Shown piece after piece: positions 9,301 through 17,256 of a stretch of 64,000 bases of DNA. Source of the DNA: Niastella sp. OAS944. GTDB taxonomy: Bacteria > Bacteroidota > Bacteroidia > Chitinophagales > Chitinophagaceae. The notes under the pieces are model-generated. The model was not told the DNA's origin. It worked only from the letters and a program-made list of their open reading frames with translations, and did no database searches. The translations under genes and the position numbers were made by a program. Within the stretch, counting starts at the first letter, position 1, and each line of letters opens with the position of its first letter. Location: NCBI GenBank assembly GCA_024809215.1, contig JANUBW010000014.1:82337-146336 (forward strand). Direction: 5' to 3'.

Positions 9301-11807
9301 ACCTGCTCATCTTTATTTAATGCAATAAGCGGGAACTTCACCACCTGGTTCAAAGGATAATACCAGTAACCATCGCTGCCAATACCAAAGAACACTTTTT
9401 GCGTATAGATATTTGCAGTAGCGCTACGGCTTACCGGGCGGCCTGTTTCATCAAACACCGTAGCATAAAAGGTTGTTTTTAATAAACCTTTGTTGGCAAA
9501 CAATTCAGGCACTTCAAATACTTGCTTTGCATTACCATTTTCATCGGTACTGCCTTCGGCCACTACTTTGTCGAACGACATACCCTGATTATCTATAGCA
9601 AAAGAGAAACGGCTGTATTTTTTTGGACCAAAGTAAGCAGCGCTTGTTTGTATCTCCGATTCGTAATTGCGATTAGCTGCCGGCGGACCAAAGAAGTTAA
9701 CCGCATTGATAGCCAGGCTGGCGCTTTGCCCCGGTTCCAGTGCTGTTTTATCAAGCGCTGCCGACACCTTAATACGATCGGGCACAAACTCTTCAATACT
9801 AAAGTTCTTACTGGCCAGTAATACATCGTTTGAGGTATATACTTCCAGCGTATAGCTACCGGTGATGGCTGCTTCAGAAATATCTACATCGCCATCGGTA
9901 GCGCCTTGTGCATTTAATGTTTTACGGAAGTTCTTCAACTCTTTACCGTTTGGCAGCAGGAACTTCATCTTCACCGGTAATTCACCAGGCGATTTCCACT
10001 GACGGTCGCGCAGGATAACAGCGAAATTCACCTTTTCACCGGGGCGGTAAATATCTCTTTCAGCATAAATAAATGCATCGAGCCCGGTGCTGTTAATACG
10101 TTTACCACCTACTTCAAACCGCGATGTATTTACTTTGGTGCTGCTGAAAGGCAGGTAGTTAAAGTCGTTTGCTGTTTTTGCAATGATCATGGCTGGTTTA
10201 AATCCTGCAAACTCTTTGCGGGAGAAAACAACTTCAGCCACCCCATCGGCATTGGTAGCGCCGGTTCCCAACACCTGGTTATTGTTACCATACACCACTA
10301 CATTCATTCCGTTTACCGGTTGTGCGGTTTTAATGGAGTTGGCAAATACAAACATTTTGTCTTTGCCTTCGCGGGCAATTAAACCAATGTCTGATTTTGA
10401 AATAAAGCGGCTGTCGCTAAGCCAGTAATCAGTTGCCGACCTTATCTTAATATGATAAATGCCTTTGAAATCGGGCAGGCGGTCTTCAACATTAAACGTG
10501 AACAACCGGCTGCTGCCATATTTAGGTAATGAGCGGGTATCTATTTCCTGCTCATAGATCACATCGCCAAAAGAAACATCGCTGTTATCGTAATAATCAC
10601 CCTCGTAATACTCTTCCCCATCGCCGCTGCTCTCACCTCTGTCATCTTTAGGACTGTAACCATAACGTTGAGCGGCCAGCAAATTGCTTTCATAGATCTT
10701 TGAGATGATCACTTTTACCCTGGGAATATTGGTAACGCGTATTTCAATATTCTGGTTACCCAGGGCGCTCAGGTAAACAGCTTTGCTGTTACCGAATTTT
10801 AATGAAGGTTCCAGCTCACCAAACGCAACATTATTATCATACTGTTCGCGCAGTTCACCACCAATACGGCCTTTCAATCCTTTATTAATAGTGAATACAT
10901 AACTTTTATCGGCATTAAATTCATCGCTCTTGATCAGGAAACCATCATCGGTTTGTTCAACGTTGAACTTTACTGCCGGGCTAAACCTAACAAGCGAAGC
11001 CACATTGCTCATTACCACCTGCTGGCTGGTGCGAACAAATACGGTACCGGTTACCCCATCATGTTCTGCATGCACATCGTTGATGGTAAGGTTGTAAGGC
11101 GAAGGAATGAACACTTTGTTTTCAATTTCCTCTTTAGTGCCATTAACACCGCCATCGGGCACCAGTCCTTTTTCAAAGCTCACTTTAGCATCCAGGTCTT
11201 TGTCTTCCATTTTTAAACCCGAAATACGTAATGATACCCTGCTATCGGTACCCTCAGTTATAATTTTATAACTAAGCGGTTTACCCCCCAGTTCCAGCTT
11301 CATTTTGTCTTTAATAACTGCCGGGCTGATGGCATAGTTAAAATAGAGGTCAACTTGCGGATAGGCGGTAGTGGAATGTTGGTCGGGCAACATCCAGGTC
11401 ACATTGCTGTTATCCAGTGCCAGGTAAGGTGTAAAGAAACTGATCTCTTCGCCTTTGTCGAGCTTACCATATTTACTATGGTCAAGCAGATCGCCCCGTA
11501 AGCTGGCCTGATAGCTGGTAGCGGGCGATAAAGGCTGTGCCGGCGAAAACACCAGCTCATCGGGATGTTCCCAACGGAACCGGCCCTGAATTTTTGGCTC
11601 AAAGGAAATATACTCAGTAGAATCCCATTGGTTCAGTAAAGAATCGGGAACAAGGGATTTATCGAAACGGAATACCAGGTTGCCGAGAGATTGTACCTCT
11701 CCTTTCGCATTGGTATAACTCAGAGAAACTGCACTTCGATTACAGGCGGCTATTACAAACAACACAACCACCCCTAACGTAATCAGTGCAAACAGGGACT
11801 TGCGCAT
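6390..11807 (-). CDS. Bacterial alpha-2-macroglobulin lipoprotein
   Basis: A 1805-residue protein with a lipoprotein signal (Cys22, lipobox VIAAC), tandem macroglobulin-type beta domains over the first ~1000 residues, an A2M bait/A2M family core, and a thioester domain with PYGCTEQ at about residues 1345-1351 (thioester Cys1348 and Gln1351). A typical C-terminal region follows (ISDMIPAGFEIENPR). Bacterial macroglobulins trap attacking proteases by a bait region and a reactive thioester, protecting the periplasm or surface. E. coli yfhM is co-transcribed with pbpC; here the PBP1C gene is next to it but divergent, 393 bp away. An acidic low-complexity stretch (SGDGEEYYEGDYYDNSD) lies near residue 400. 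The thioester motif is intact, so I expect a functional trap. Confidence 0.93.
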   Translation of the reverse strand: MRKSLFALITLGVVVLFVIAACNRSAVSLSYTNAKGEVQSLGNLVFRFDKSLVPDSLLNQWDSTEYISFEPKIQGRFRWEHPDELVFSPAQPLSPATSYQASLRGDLLDHSKYGKLDKGEEISFFTPYLALDNSNVTWMLPDQHSTTAYPQVDLYFNYAISPAVIKDKMKLELGGKPLSYKIITEGTDSRVSLRISGLKMEDKDLDAKVSFEKGLVPDGGVNGTKEEIENKVFIPSPYNLTINDVHAEHDGVTGTVFVRTSQQVVMSNVASLVRFSPAVKFNVEQTDDGFLIKSDEFNADKSYVFTINKGLKGRIGGELREQYDNNVAFGELEPSLKFGNSKAVYLSALGNQNIEIRVTNIPRVKVIISKIYESNLLAAQRYGYSPKDDRGESSGDGEEYYEGDYYDNSDVSFGDVIYEQEIDTRSLPKYGSSRLFTFNVEDRLPDFKGIYHIKIRSATDYWLSDSRFISKSDIGLIAREGKDKMFVFANSIKTAQPVNGMNVVVYGNNNQVLGTGATNADGVAEVVFSRKEFAGFKPAMIIAKTANDFNYLPFSSTKVNTSRFEVGGKRINSTGLDAFIYAERDIYRPGEKVNFAVILRDRQWKSPGELPVKMKFLLPNGKELKNFRKTLNAQGATDGDVDISEAAITGSYTLEVYTSNDVLLASKNFSIEEFVPDRIKVSAALDKTALEPGQSASLAINAVNFFGPPAANRNYESEIQTSAAYFGPKKYSRFSFAIDNQGMSFDKVVAEGSTDENGNAKQVFEVPELFANKGLLKTTFYATVFDETGRPVSRSATANIYTQKVFFGIGSDGYWYYPLNQVVKFPLIALNKDEQVLSGARAEVKVIKHEYRTVLTKTGSYFRYESQKDDKVVADQTITISGESASYPFVPRSPGEYEIRVSIPGANSYVSKSFYSYGFWGGENSSFEVNTEGNIDIETDKSSYEAGENARLLFKTPFSGRMLVTLETDKVVSYQYVNVENRTASVDLKMTADHLPNVYVTATLIKPHEVSEIPLTVAHGYKSVKVEEKSRKINVEIVAQKSVRSRTHQKVTVKAAANSYVTLAAVDNGVLQITDFDTPDPYNHFYAAKALEVNGYDLYPLLFPELKATLSSTGGDGDLEMNKRTNPMPAKRFKIVSYWSGTKKAGFGGDVDFEFDIPQFSGEVRLMAVAYKDESFGSAEANMTVADPLVLSTALPRFLSSGDTVNVPVTITNTTKNSASATASLNVSGPLSVLGDKQQSVSVNSNSEGQAIFQVVAANVVNVGKIKIEVQGLGEKFTDETEISVRPAAPLQVITGSGSLNGGSVQKVNIPLNDFLPNSTDYQLVVSRNPGLELGKQLRYLVEYPYGCTEQTISIAFPQLYYGDLADQMKGDKGKSNANWNVQEAIRKIKMRQLYNGAITLWDGEGSEHWWATVYAGHFLLEAQKAGFEVDKSVLSGILNYLNNRLKNKETILYYYNQSQNKKIAPKEVAYSLYVLALAGKPNVSAMNYYKSNPSLLSLDCKYLLSVAYAVAGDKAKFRELLPTSFSGEVSVAQTGGSFYSDIRDEAISLNALLDADPSNPQIPVMAKHVGDKLKQRQWYSTQECSFNFLALGKIARAANKATVSADIKVGGKTVGSVEGGAIKLNAKQLGGTNIEIASKGEGRLYYYWQSEGISASGNVKEEDNFIKVRRRFFDRYGRTVDGNSFTQNDLVVIQITVEKSYNGSIDNVVISDMIPAGFEIENPRTKEIPGMDWIKDATTPVALDVRDDRINLFDDLRNGRQTYYYAVRAVSPGNYHMGPVSAEAMYNGEYHSYNGAGVIRVSKK

Positions 11808-12200
11808 ATAGGGTTAAAGTTATTATAAAGGGTTTTGGTAATAAATCGACAAAATACAAAAAGGAATGAAATATGGAAGTTTTAAGTATGCACCGTTTTA
11901 AATACGCTGCATTATATTTTAAATTCGTTACGGAGGCAGGCTTGAGGAAGCCATACGTATATTTAATTGTGGAGGAAAGTTACATTCATTTTATTCATGC
12001 TACCTGTTAATTTGTTATTAAAGCCGCAATTATTTTAGGTGTCCGAAACGGAACTCTTTGTAATAAAGAGTTGACTTTTTAGTTATTATAACATACCCCG
12101 GAATATTTTAATAAAGATTCTTACAAAATAATAGATAATGATAATTTACTAAACAGGATATTTGGGGGTAGTTAAAAGTGAAGCAATTCACAAAGAATAA
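11808..12200. other. Divergent promoter region of the macroglobulin and PBP1C genes
   Basis: This gap of 393 bp has no credible gene. It should contain both promoters. A small hairpin AACTCTTT (12052-12059) / AAAGAGTT (12065-12072), followed by GACTTTTT, lies 129 bp before the PBP1C start; it could end a short upstream transcript or act in the leader. I could not identify a convincing -33/-7 pair. Confidence 0.4.
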
Positions 12201-14588
12201 ATGTTGAAAAAGTATATACCCGAAAAGCTAAAAACCCTTATTAGGAGCGCCACGGTTTGGAGCCGTAGCACACCCGCAAAAAGAAAAGTATTTAAATACA
12301 GCAAACGCCTGTTGATCACCGTAACAGCGCTGGTCATTATTTTTTTTACACTTAACTGGGTATTTCCGCTTCCCGATAAAATAGAATACTCAACTATTAT
12401 TACCGATAGCAAGGGTGAAGTAGTGCATGCATTTCTTACCCGCGACCAAAAGTGGCGCATGAAAACTGAGCTGGAAGAAATATCACCTCTGCTTCGTAAA
12501 ACAATTGTTGAAAAAGAAGACAAGTACTTTTACCGCCACCCCGGTGTAAATGCTCTGGCCGTAGGTCGCGCTTTTGTAAAAAATATTTTCCGCTTCAAAC
12601 GTACTTCCGGCGCTTCTACCATAACCATGCAGGTTGCCCGCGCCCTGGAGCCTAAAAACCGCACCTATTTAAACAAGCTGGTTGAAATATTCAGGGCCTT
12701 TCAGCTGGAATTAAAATACAGTAAGAACGAAATACTTCAACTCTACCTGAACCTGGTGCCCTATGGCGGTAATATTGAAGGCGTAAAATCGGCTTCTATT
12801 CTTTACTTTAAAAAGAACCCCGATCACCTGTCGCTTGCTGAGATCACTGCATTGTCTATTATACCCAATCGCCCTTCATCATTGGTAATGGGTAAACACA
12901 ACGATCGTATTGTAAAGGAACGTAATCGTTGGTTACAACAATTTGCTACCGACAAAGTATTCACGCACAAAGAAATTGCCGATGCCCTTAGCGAACCACT
13001 TACTGCTACCCGGGGCGAAGTGCCAAAACTGATCCCACACTTTGCCTGGAAACTAAAACAACAGGGCGGCGATATTATCAAGACCAATATTGAATTAAAT
13101 ACCCAGTTAAAAACAGAAAAACTGGTGGCAGACTATGCCCGCATTCTCACCCTTAAAAATATTCGCAATGCGGCCGTGATCATAATAGATAACCAAACCC
13201 ATAATGTGATCACGTATGTAGGCTCGGCCAATTTTACCGATACCATCGATGCAGGGCAGGTAAATGGTGCCAAAGCCATTCGCCAGCCGGGCAGTACTTT
13301 AAAACCATTGTTATATGGGCTTTGTATAGATGAAGGTTTGATGACACCCAAGGCCATCATTACCGATGTGGCCGTAAATTATAACGGCTATGCACCCGAG
13401 AATTACGATAAACAATTCAACGGTTATGTAACTATGGAATATGCGTTGGAGCATTCATTGAATATTCCGGCAGTAAAAGGATTGCAATGGCTGGGTATAA
13501 CTCCTTTTATTGATAAACTGGCCGCCTGTAATTTTCAACAGGTGAAAAAAGACCAGCGCAAGTTAGGATTGTCTATGGTATTGGGTGGTTGCGGCGCCAC
13601 GCTTGAAGAACTCACCGGAATGTACTCCATCTTTGGCAGCAATGGCCGCTTTGTTTCACCAAAGTATTTGAAGGAAGACTTTACCCAACCGGGTGAAGGG
13701 GAAAAGATCTTAACGCCGGCCGCCACGTTTATGATCAATGAAATATTATCAAAAGTAAACCGGCCCGATTTTCCTTTGAACTGGGCAAGCACCGAGCATA
13801 TGCCAAAGATAGCCTGGAAAACCGGTACCTCTTATGGCCGCCGCGATGCCTGGAGTATTGGCTATAATAAGAAATATACAGTAGGTATTTGGGCGGGCAA
13901 CTTCTCGGCACTTGGTATTCCCGAATTAAGCGGCGCCAATATAGCCACACCATTACTATTCAAGATCTTTAATACAATTGATTATGATAGCGATGAAGAA
14001 TGGTTTACCCAACCCAAAGATTGCGACATACGAATGGTATGTTCCGAAACCGGTATGCCGCCTGGCGACCGTTGCCCCAATACGGTGACCGATTATTTTA
14101 TTCCATTGATCTCAACCAGTAAGCTATGCGATAACATGCAGGAAGTAGCTATATCGGCCGATGACAAGATCTCGTATTGTAAAACCTGTCAGCCGGCCAG
14201 TGGTTATAAAAAGAAATGGTACAGGACAGTGTCGCCCGAAATGCAACGTTATTATGAAGAAAGGCACATTGTTTATGAAAAGATGCCGCCGCATAACCTC
14301 GCCTGTGAGCGGGTATTTAAAGAAGGCGGACCTGCCATTACATCGCCCCGCAATGGTTCGGAATATTTCATTAGTAAAAAACACCCCGAGCCATTACAGC
14401 TTTCCTGTAATGTAGGCAATGATGTACATAAAGTGTATTGGTATATAAATAACCAGTTCTATAAAGCAGATGAAGCGCACAACCGCCAGTTCTTTATTCC
14501 GGAAGAAGGACCGGTGAAGATTTCCTGTACGGATGATAAAGGCAGGAACAGGGATATTTGGATAAAGGTAAAGTATGTTGATCTATAG
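12201..14588 (+). CDS. pbpC: Penicillin-binding protein 1C (glycosyltransferase-transpeptidase)
   Basis: A 795-residue class A PBP. It has a basic cytoplasmic head, one membrane anchor (about residues 37-55), a GT51 transglycosylase domain with the catalytic EDKYFYRHPG (Glu106), SGASTITMQ and KYSKNEILQLYLN motifs, and a transpeptidase domain with Ser365-T-L-K368, a SLN motif (EHSLNIPAV) and K540-T-G. The C-terminal ~100 residues form the BiPBP_C domain that marks the 1C subgroup. It polymerises and may cross-link peptidoglycan in the periplasm. The macroglobulin partner is divergent rather than in the same operon. Several Cys residues cluster at 640-690 (CDIRMVC, CPNTV, CKTC), as usual in 1C proteins. 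Confidence 0.95.
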   Translation: MLKKYIPEKLKTLIRSATVWSRSTPAKRKVFKYSKRLLITVTALVIIFFTLNWVFPLPDKIEYSTIITDSKGEVVHAFLTRDQKWRMKTELEEISPLLRKTIVEKEDKYFYRHPGVNALAVGRAFVKNIFRFKRTSGASTITMQVARALEPKNRTYLNKLVEIFRAFQLELKYSKNEILQLYLNLVPYGGNIEGVKSASILYFKKNPDHLSLAEITALSIIPNRPSSLVMGKHNDRIVKERNRWLQQFATDKVFTHKEIADALSEPLTATRGEVPKLIPHFAWKLKQQGGDIIKTNIELNTQLKTEKLVADYARILTLKNIRNAAVIIIDNQTHNVITYVGSANFTDTIDAGQVNGAKAIRQPGSTLKPLLYGLCIDEGLMTPKAIITDVAVNYNGYAPENYDKQFNGYVTMEYALEHSLNIPAVKGLQWLGITPFIDKLAACNFQQVKKDQRKLGLSMVLGGCGATLEELTGMYSIFGSNGRFVSPKYLKEDFTQPGEGEKILTPAATFMINEILSKVNRPDFPLNWASTEHMPKIAWKTGTSYGRRDAWSIGYNKKYTVGIWAGNFSALGIPELSGANIATPLLFKIFNTIDYDSDEEWFTQPKDCDIRMVCSETGMPPGDRCPNTVTDYFIPLISTSKLCDNMQEVAISADDKISYCKTCQPASGYKKKWYRTVSPEMQRYYEERHIVYEKMPPHNLACERVFKEGGPAITSPRNGSEYFISKKHPEPLQLSCNVGNDVHKVYWYINNQFYKADEAHNRQFFIPEEGPVKISCTDDKGRNRDIWIKVKYVDL

Positions 14589-14623
14589 TAACCGTGCCAC
14601 GGTTTGAAACCCTGGCACGGTTA
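14589..14623. terminator. Bidirectional hairpin between pbpC and the GIN-domain genes
   Basis: An 11-bp stem TAACCGTGCCA (14589-14599) / TGGCACGGTTA (14613-14623). The 13-nt loop contains its own GGTTT/AAACC pairing. It sits between convergent genes right after the pbpC stop. There is no strong T-run on either side. Its outer GTGCCA...TGGCAC stem recurs at 18825 and 20231. Confidence 0.45.
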
Positions 14624-14629
14624 TGATCG

Positions 14630-15352
14630 CTAATCAACTTTTCTTAAATCGCCGCTCCCACTCTTACTACTACTAACTACCTGGGCGCCGCCTTTGTAGC
14701 GAATATCGCCACTGCCGCTGATGCTGGAAGTTACTTTAACACTGGAGAATACATCAATATCGCCGCTACCGCTGCTACGAACGTTTGCTTCTTCTGCCCT
14801 TAGGTCCATGGCCCTGATATCGCCGCTGCCGGTACATTTGCCATGGAATTGTTTTGTTTCTCCGGAGAGTTTTACATCGCCGCTGCCGCTAATACTGGCC
14901 TCCACTTCGGGCGCATCAACATCCAACTTCACATTACCACTGCCCGTTGAATTGATAGTAATTCTCGAATCATTCGAAATTCTTGTTTCGGCTGTTATAT
15001 CGCCCGAACCCGTATTGGCAACCCGGCTGAACGAAGGGGCGGTAACATAAATTTTCACGCCCTTATGTGTACGCAGCCAGGTGTTGTCTTTCGTTCGAAT
15101 GTTCAAAACGCCATTCTCTTCCTGCAGGTCTATATAAGGAATGATATTTTCTTCTGCCGTTATCTTAACATTTGAGGGGCTGCCTTCACTAAGTATTACA
15201 TCAAATGAGGTATGTAATTCAACGCCATTGATATCGCTGATAGACTTGCTTTGGGTGGTCAGGTTACCATTTCCTTTTACCCTATGCCCATCCATCATAC
15301 AGGATGCGCCCAGTATTACGATGGCTAATACAATTCCAGTGATCTTCTTCAT
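14630..15352 (-). CDS. GIN-domain (DUF2807) lipoprotein, GSGD-rich
   Basis: A 240-residue protein with a lipoprotein signal (Cys18, LGASC) and one DUF2807 'head GIN' domain, predicted in this family as a parallel beta-helix. Visible turn repeats of the form GSGDI/GSGDV recur about every 20-25 residues (NTGSGDI, SGSGDVKLSG, SGSGDIDVFS, SGSGDIRYKG, KSGSGDLRKVD). Proteins of this family are surface or periplasmic and of unknown role; some are called putative autotransporter adhesin heads. It follows a paralogue by 31 bp on the same strand, so the two form an operon. The Asp of the repeat is replaced by Asn in most turns of the paralogue. Confidence 0.85.
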   Translation of the reverse strand: MKKITGIVLAIVILGASCMMDGHRVKGNGNLTTQSKSISDINGVELHTSFDVILSEGSPSNVKITAEENIIPYIDLQEENGVLNIRTKDNTWLRTHKGVKIYVTAPSFSRVANTGSGDITAETRISNDSRITINSTGSGNVKLDVDAPEVEASISGSGDVKLSGETKQFHGKCTGSGDIRAMDLRAEEANVRSSGSGDIDVFSSVKVTSSISGSGDIRYKGGAQVVSSSKSGSGDLRKVD

Positions 15353-15383
15353 AAAATAGTTTGGTTATATTGTTGAATATATT

Positions 15384-16109
15384 TTATTGTACCTGAGTTA
15401 TATTGCCGCTACCGGTTACGCTTTTACTGGGGGTTACATTCCCTTTATATTTTACGTTACCATTGCCGGTGATATTTATATCGAGCTTTACACTGGTACT
15501 TACGTCAACATCACCATCACCTAATATACTAACTGTTGCTTCCTCTGCTAGCAGATCCATTGCTTTTATATTTCCTTCGCCCACCACTTTACATTCAACG
15601 TTTTTCGACTGCCCTTTTAACTGAATATTGCCTATTCCGGTAACAACAGCTTTTATTTCCGGAGCATCTACATCGAGGTTTATATTTCCATCGCCCTGCA
15701 ATTCAATTTCCAGTTTCGACGGGTCGGTTATGGCGGTTTGTCCTTCAATGTCGCCCATGCCCTGGGAATGTATTTTACTAAGCTGCGGTGCGGTTATGTA
15801 CACTTTAATTGGCTTAATGTTAACCAGGTTAACATTATTTTTCGCCTTTACCGTTAAGCTGCCGTTTTCAACATAAGTCTCTATATAAGGTAAAATGTTA
15901 CTCTCGGCTTCAACTTTTACCGAGGGGGTGCTGCCTATAGCAACATATAAGTTTAAATTGCCCAATGTTGATACCCCTGTAAAATTGCCCGGATTTCTGT
16001 TTTCTGAAGTTACCTGGCCATTTCCGTTTACGCTTTCGCGGTTACCGATAGAACCACAGCTTGCGGCCAGCAGGGAGGTGAATACAAAAAGTAAAGTCCA
16101 TTTTCTCAT
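15384..16109 (-). CDS. GIN-domain (DUF2807) lipoprotein, GxGN variant
   Basis: A 241-residue lipoprotein (Cys18, LLAASC) with a single DUF2807 domain that aligns end to end with the next gene. Turn repeats read QGDGNINLD, TGIGNIQLKG, GEGNIKAMD, TGNGNVKYKG and TGSGNITQVQ, i.e. mostly Asn where the neighbour has Asp. It is probably the first gene of the two-gene operon. Function is unknown. The upstream gap 16110-16302 is shared with the divergent small secreted protein gene. Confidence 0.85.
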   Translation of the reverse strand: MRKWTLLFVFTSLLAASCGSIGNRESVNGNGQVTSENRNPGNFTGVSTLGNLNLYVAIGSTPSVKVEAESNILPYIETYVENGSLTVKAKNNVNLVNIKPIKVYITAPQLSKIHSQGMGDIEGQTAITDPSKLEIELQGDGNINLDVDAPEIKAVVTGIGNIQLKGQSKNVECKVVGEGNIKAMDLLAEEATVSILGDGDVDVSTSVKLDINITGNGNVKYKGNVTPSKSVTGSGNITQVQ

Positions 16110-16302
16110 TGTGACAGGTTTAAATTGTTAAGTGGTTCAAATTAACCGGTTTTTGCGTTATTTGACGCAGTAGAGGCAGAAAATGTTACGGAGATGCACA
16201 GTTATTGGCGCTTTCTGCACACTTATCGCCAATATTGGCACAGATATCAATTCTTAACATACAGTTTAATAGTTTGCCGTAACTTTCAATCAAACCTTAT
16301 TT

Positions 16303-16677
16303 ATGAATAAACTTATCCTTCCCATTCTGCTTGGGATCTTTGCAATGTTCTTTTCCGGCACAACAGCTCCCGTAAAAAAATGCGGTCCAGGTATCAATCT
16401 TGATAACCTTGCAGGTATGGGCGTTAGGATGGTAGAAATAATAAACACTTCTGCGGGTGTAAGTAACACGTACTATAATCCAACATTTCCTCTTATCCAT
16501 GTTGAAATTCAGGGCATGCAGGGACAGTATATAATCAGATTTACTTTCGATCATGACTCAGATGGTGTGCTACAGTTAAATGGCAATCCGATAGAAAATT
16601 TTAGGGAAAAAGGAAGCGTGGAAACATCCTTCTATGCATGGTGCGGTTCAGGATACGATGTAAACATTACCAATTAG
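16303..16677 (+). CDS. Small secreted protein, unknown family (copy 1)
   Basis: A 124-residue protein with a clear signal peptide (MNKLILPILLGIFAMFFSG, then TTAPVKK). The mature part has two Cys residues, in KKCGPGINLDN and YAWCGSG, which could form one disulfide, and a beta-rich look (YIIRFTFDHDSDGVLQLNGNP). I recognise no family. It is followed 44 bp later by a paralogue that keeps both Cys and the NGNP-ENFREKG segment. A -7-like TAACTTTC lies about 20 bp upstream of the start. Secretion is well supported; function is unknown. Confidence 0.7.
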   Translation: MNKLILPILLGIFAMFFSGTTAPVKKCGPGINLDNLAGMGVRMVEIINTSAGVSNTYYNPTFPLIHVEIQGMQGQYIIRFTFDHDSDGVLQLNGNPIENFREKGSVETSFYAWCGSGYDVNITN

Positions 16678-16721
16678 CCTGGCAGGAACAGCCGGGCCTT
16701 ATAGAAATCAAAATCTTAATT

Positions 16722-17093
16722 ATGAATAAACTTATCCTTCCCATCCTGCTTGGGATCTTCATGTTGTCCTTTTCTGGAAAACCTGCGCCCTTTAAAAAAT
16801 GTGGTCCGCACATCACCATCGACAACCCCGCCGGTATCGGCGTTTTTTATGTAGAGGTTATTAACATTGCTTCGGGCATAACTACCACATACCAGAATCC
16901 CACTTTTCCATTTTACCATGGTAGCACAAATGGCAATGGCGGACAGTATGGCGTTAGGTTTACTTTTGATCGTGAGTCAGATGGTGTGCTCAATTTAAAT
17001 GGAAATCCTGTAGAAAACTTTAGGGAAAAAGGAGATGTGGAAGTATGGTTCAATGCCTGGTGCGAGGAGTACAATGTATCCCTCACCAATTAG
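16722..17093 (+). CDS. Small secreted protein, unknown family (copy 2)
   Basis: A 123-residue paralogue of the preceding gene. I place the start at 16722 because from there the signal peptide (MNKLILPILLGIF) is nearly identical to copy 1 at both DNA and protein level; an in-frame ATG at 16638 would only read through the end of copy 1. Shared features are KKCGP, the NPTFP-x-H segment, RFTFD-x-(D/E)SDGVL, NGNP(I/V)ENFREKG and the C-terminal (V/L)(N/S)(I/L)TN. The pair arose by tandem duplication. Confidence 0.7.
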   Translation: MNKLILPILLGIFMLSFSGKPAPFKKCGPHITIDNPAGIGVFYVEVINIASGITTTYQNPTFPFYHGSTNGNGGQYGVRFTFDRESDGVLNLNGNPVENFREKGDVEVWFNAWCEEYNVSLTN

Positions 17094-17109
17094 CGGACAC
17101 TTTTCCCTG

Positions 17110-17235
17110 GGCTTACGGCTTGCAGTCGTATTCGCTTTACGCTTTTATTGGCCTTTGGCTTTCAGCCTTCATCCTTAGGCCGTATTCTGTATTTGCCTTT
17201 GGCTTTCGGCTTTCAGCTTTCGGCTTTAAGCTGTA
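17110..17235 (+). repeat. Heptamer repeat tract, CTTTCRG family, upstream of guaA
   Basis: Degenerate 7-nt units, clearest at 17203-17230 (CTTTCGG, CTTTCAG, CTTTCGG, CTTTAAG), preceded by looser copies from 17110. It fills the gap between the small secreted protein gene and guaA. A related tract with the same final unit and the same following CTGTATTTT lies at 46974-47010, upstream of ruvA. Confidence 0.75.
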
Positions 17236-17241
17236 TTTTCT

Positions 17242-17249
17242 TACCTTCG
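17242..17249 (+). promoter_or_regulatory. -7 promoter box of guaA
   Basis: TACCTTCG matches the Bacteroidota -7 consensus TAnnTTTG with one change and ends 7 nt before the guaA ATG. Transcription would begin at or very near the start codon. No clear -33 TTTG is seen because the upstream DNA is a repeat tract. Confidence 0.5.
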
Positions 17250-17256
17250 CACCACC

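Noticed and set aside
14721-15876. Open frames opposite the GIN-domain genes
   Set aside because: They mirror the low-complexity GSGD/GxGN repeats on the other strand and have no independent support.
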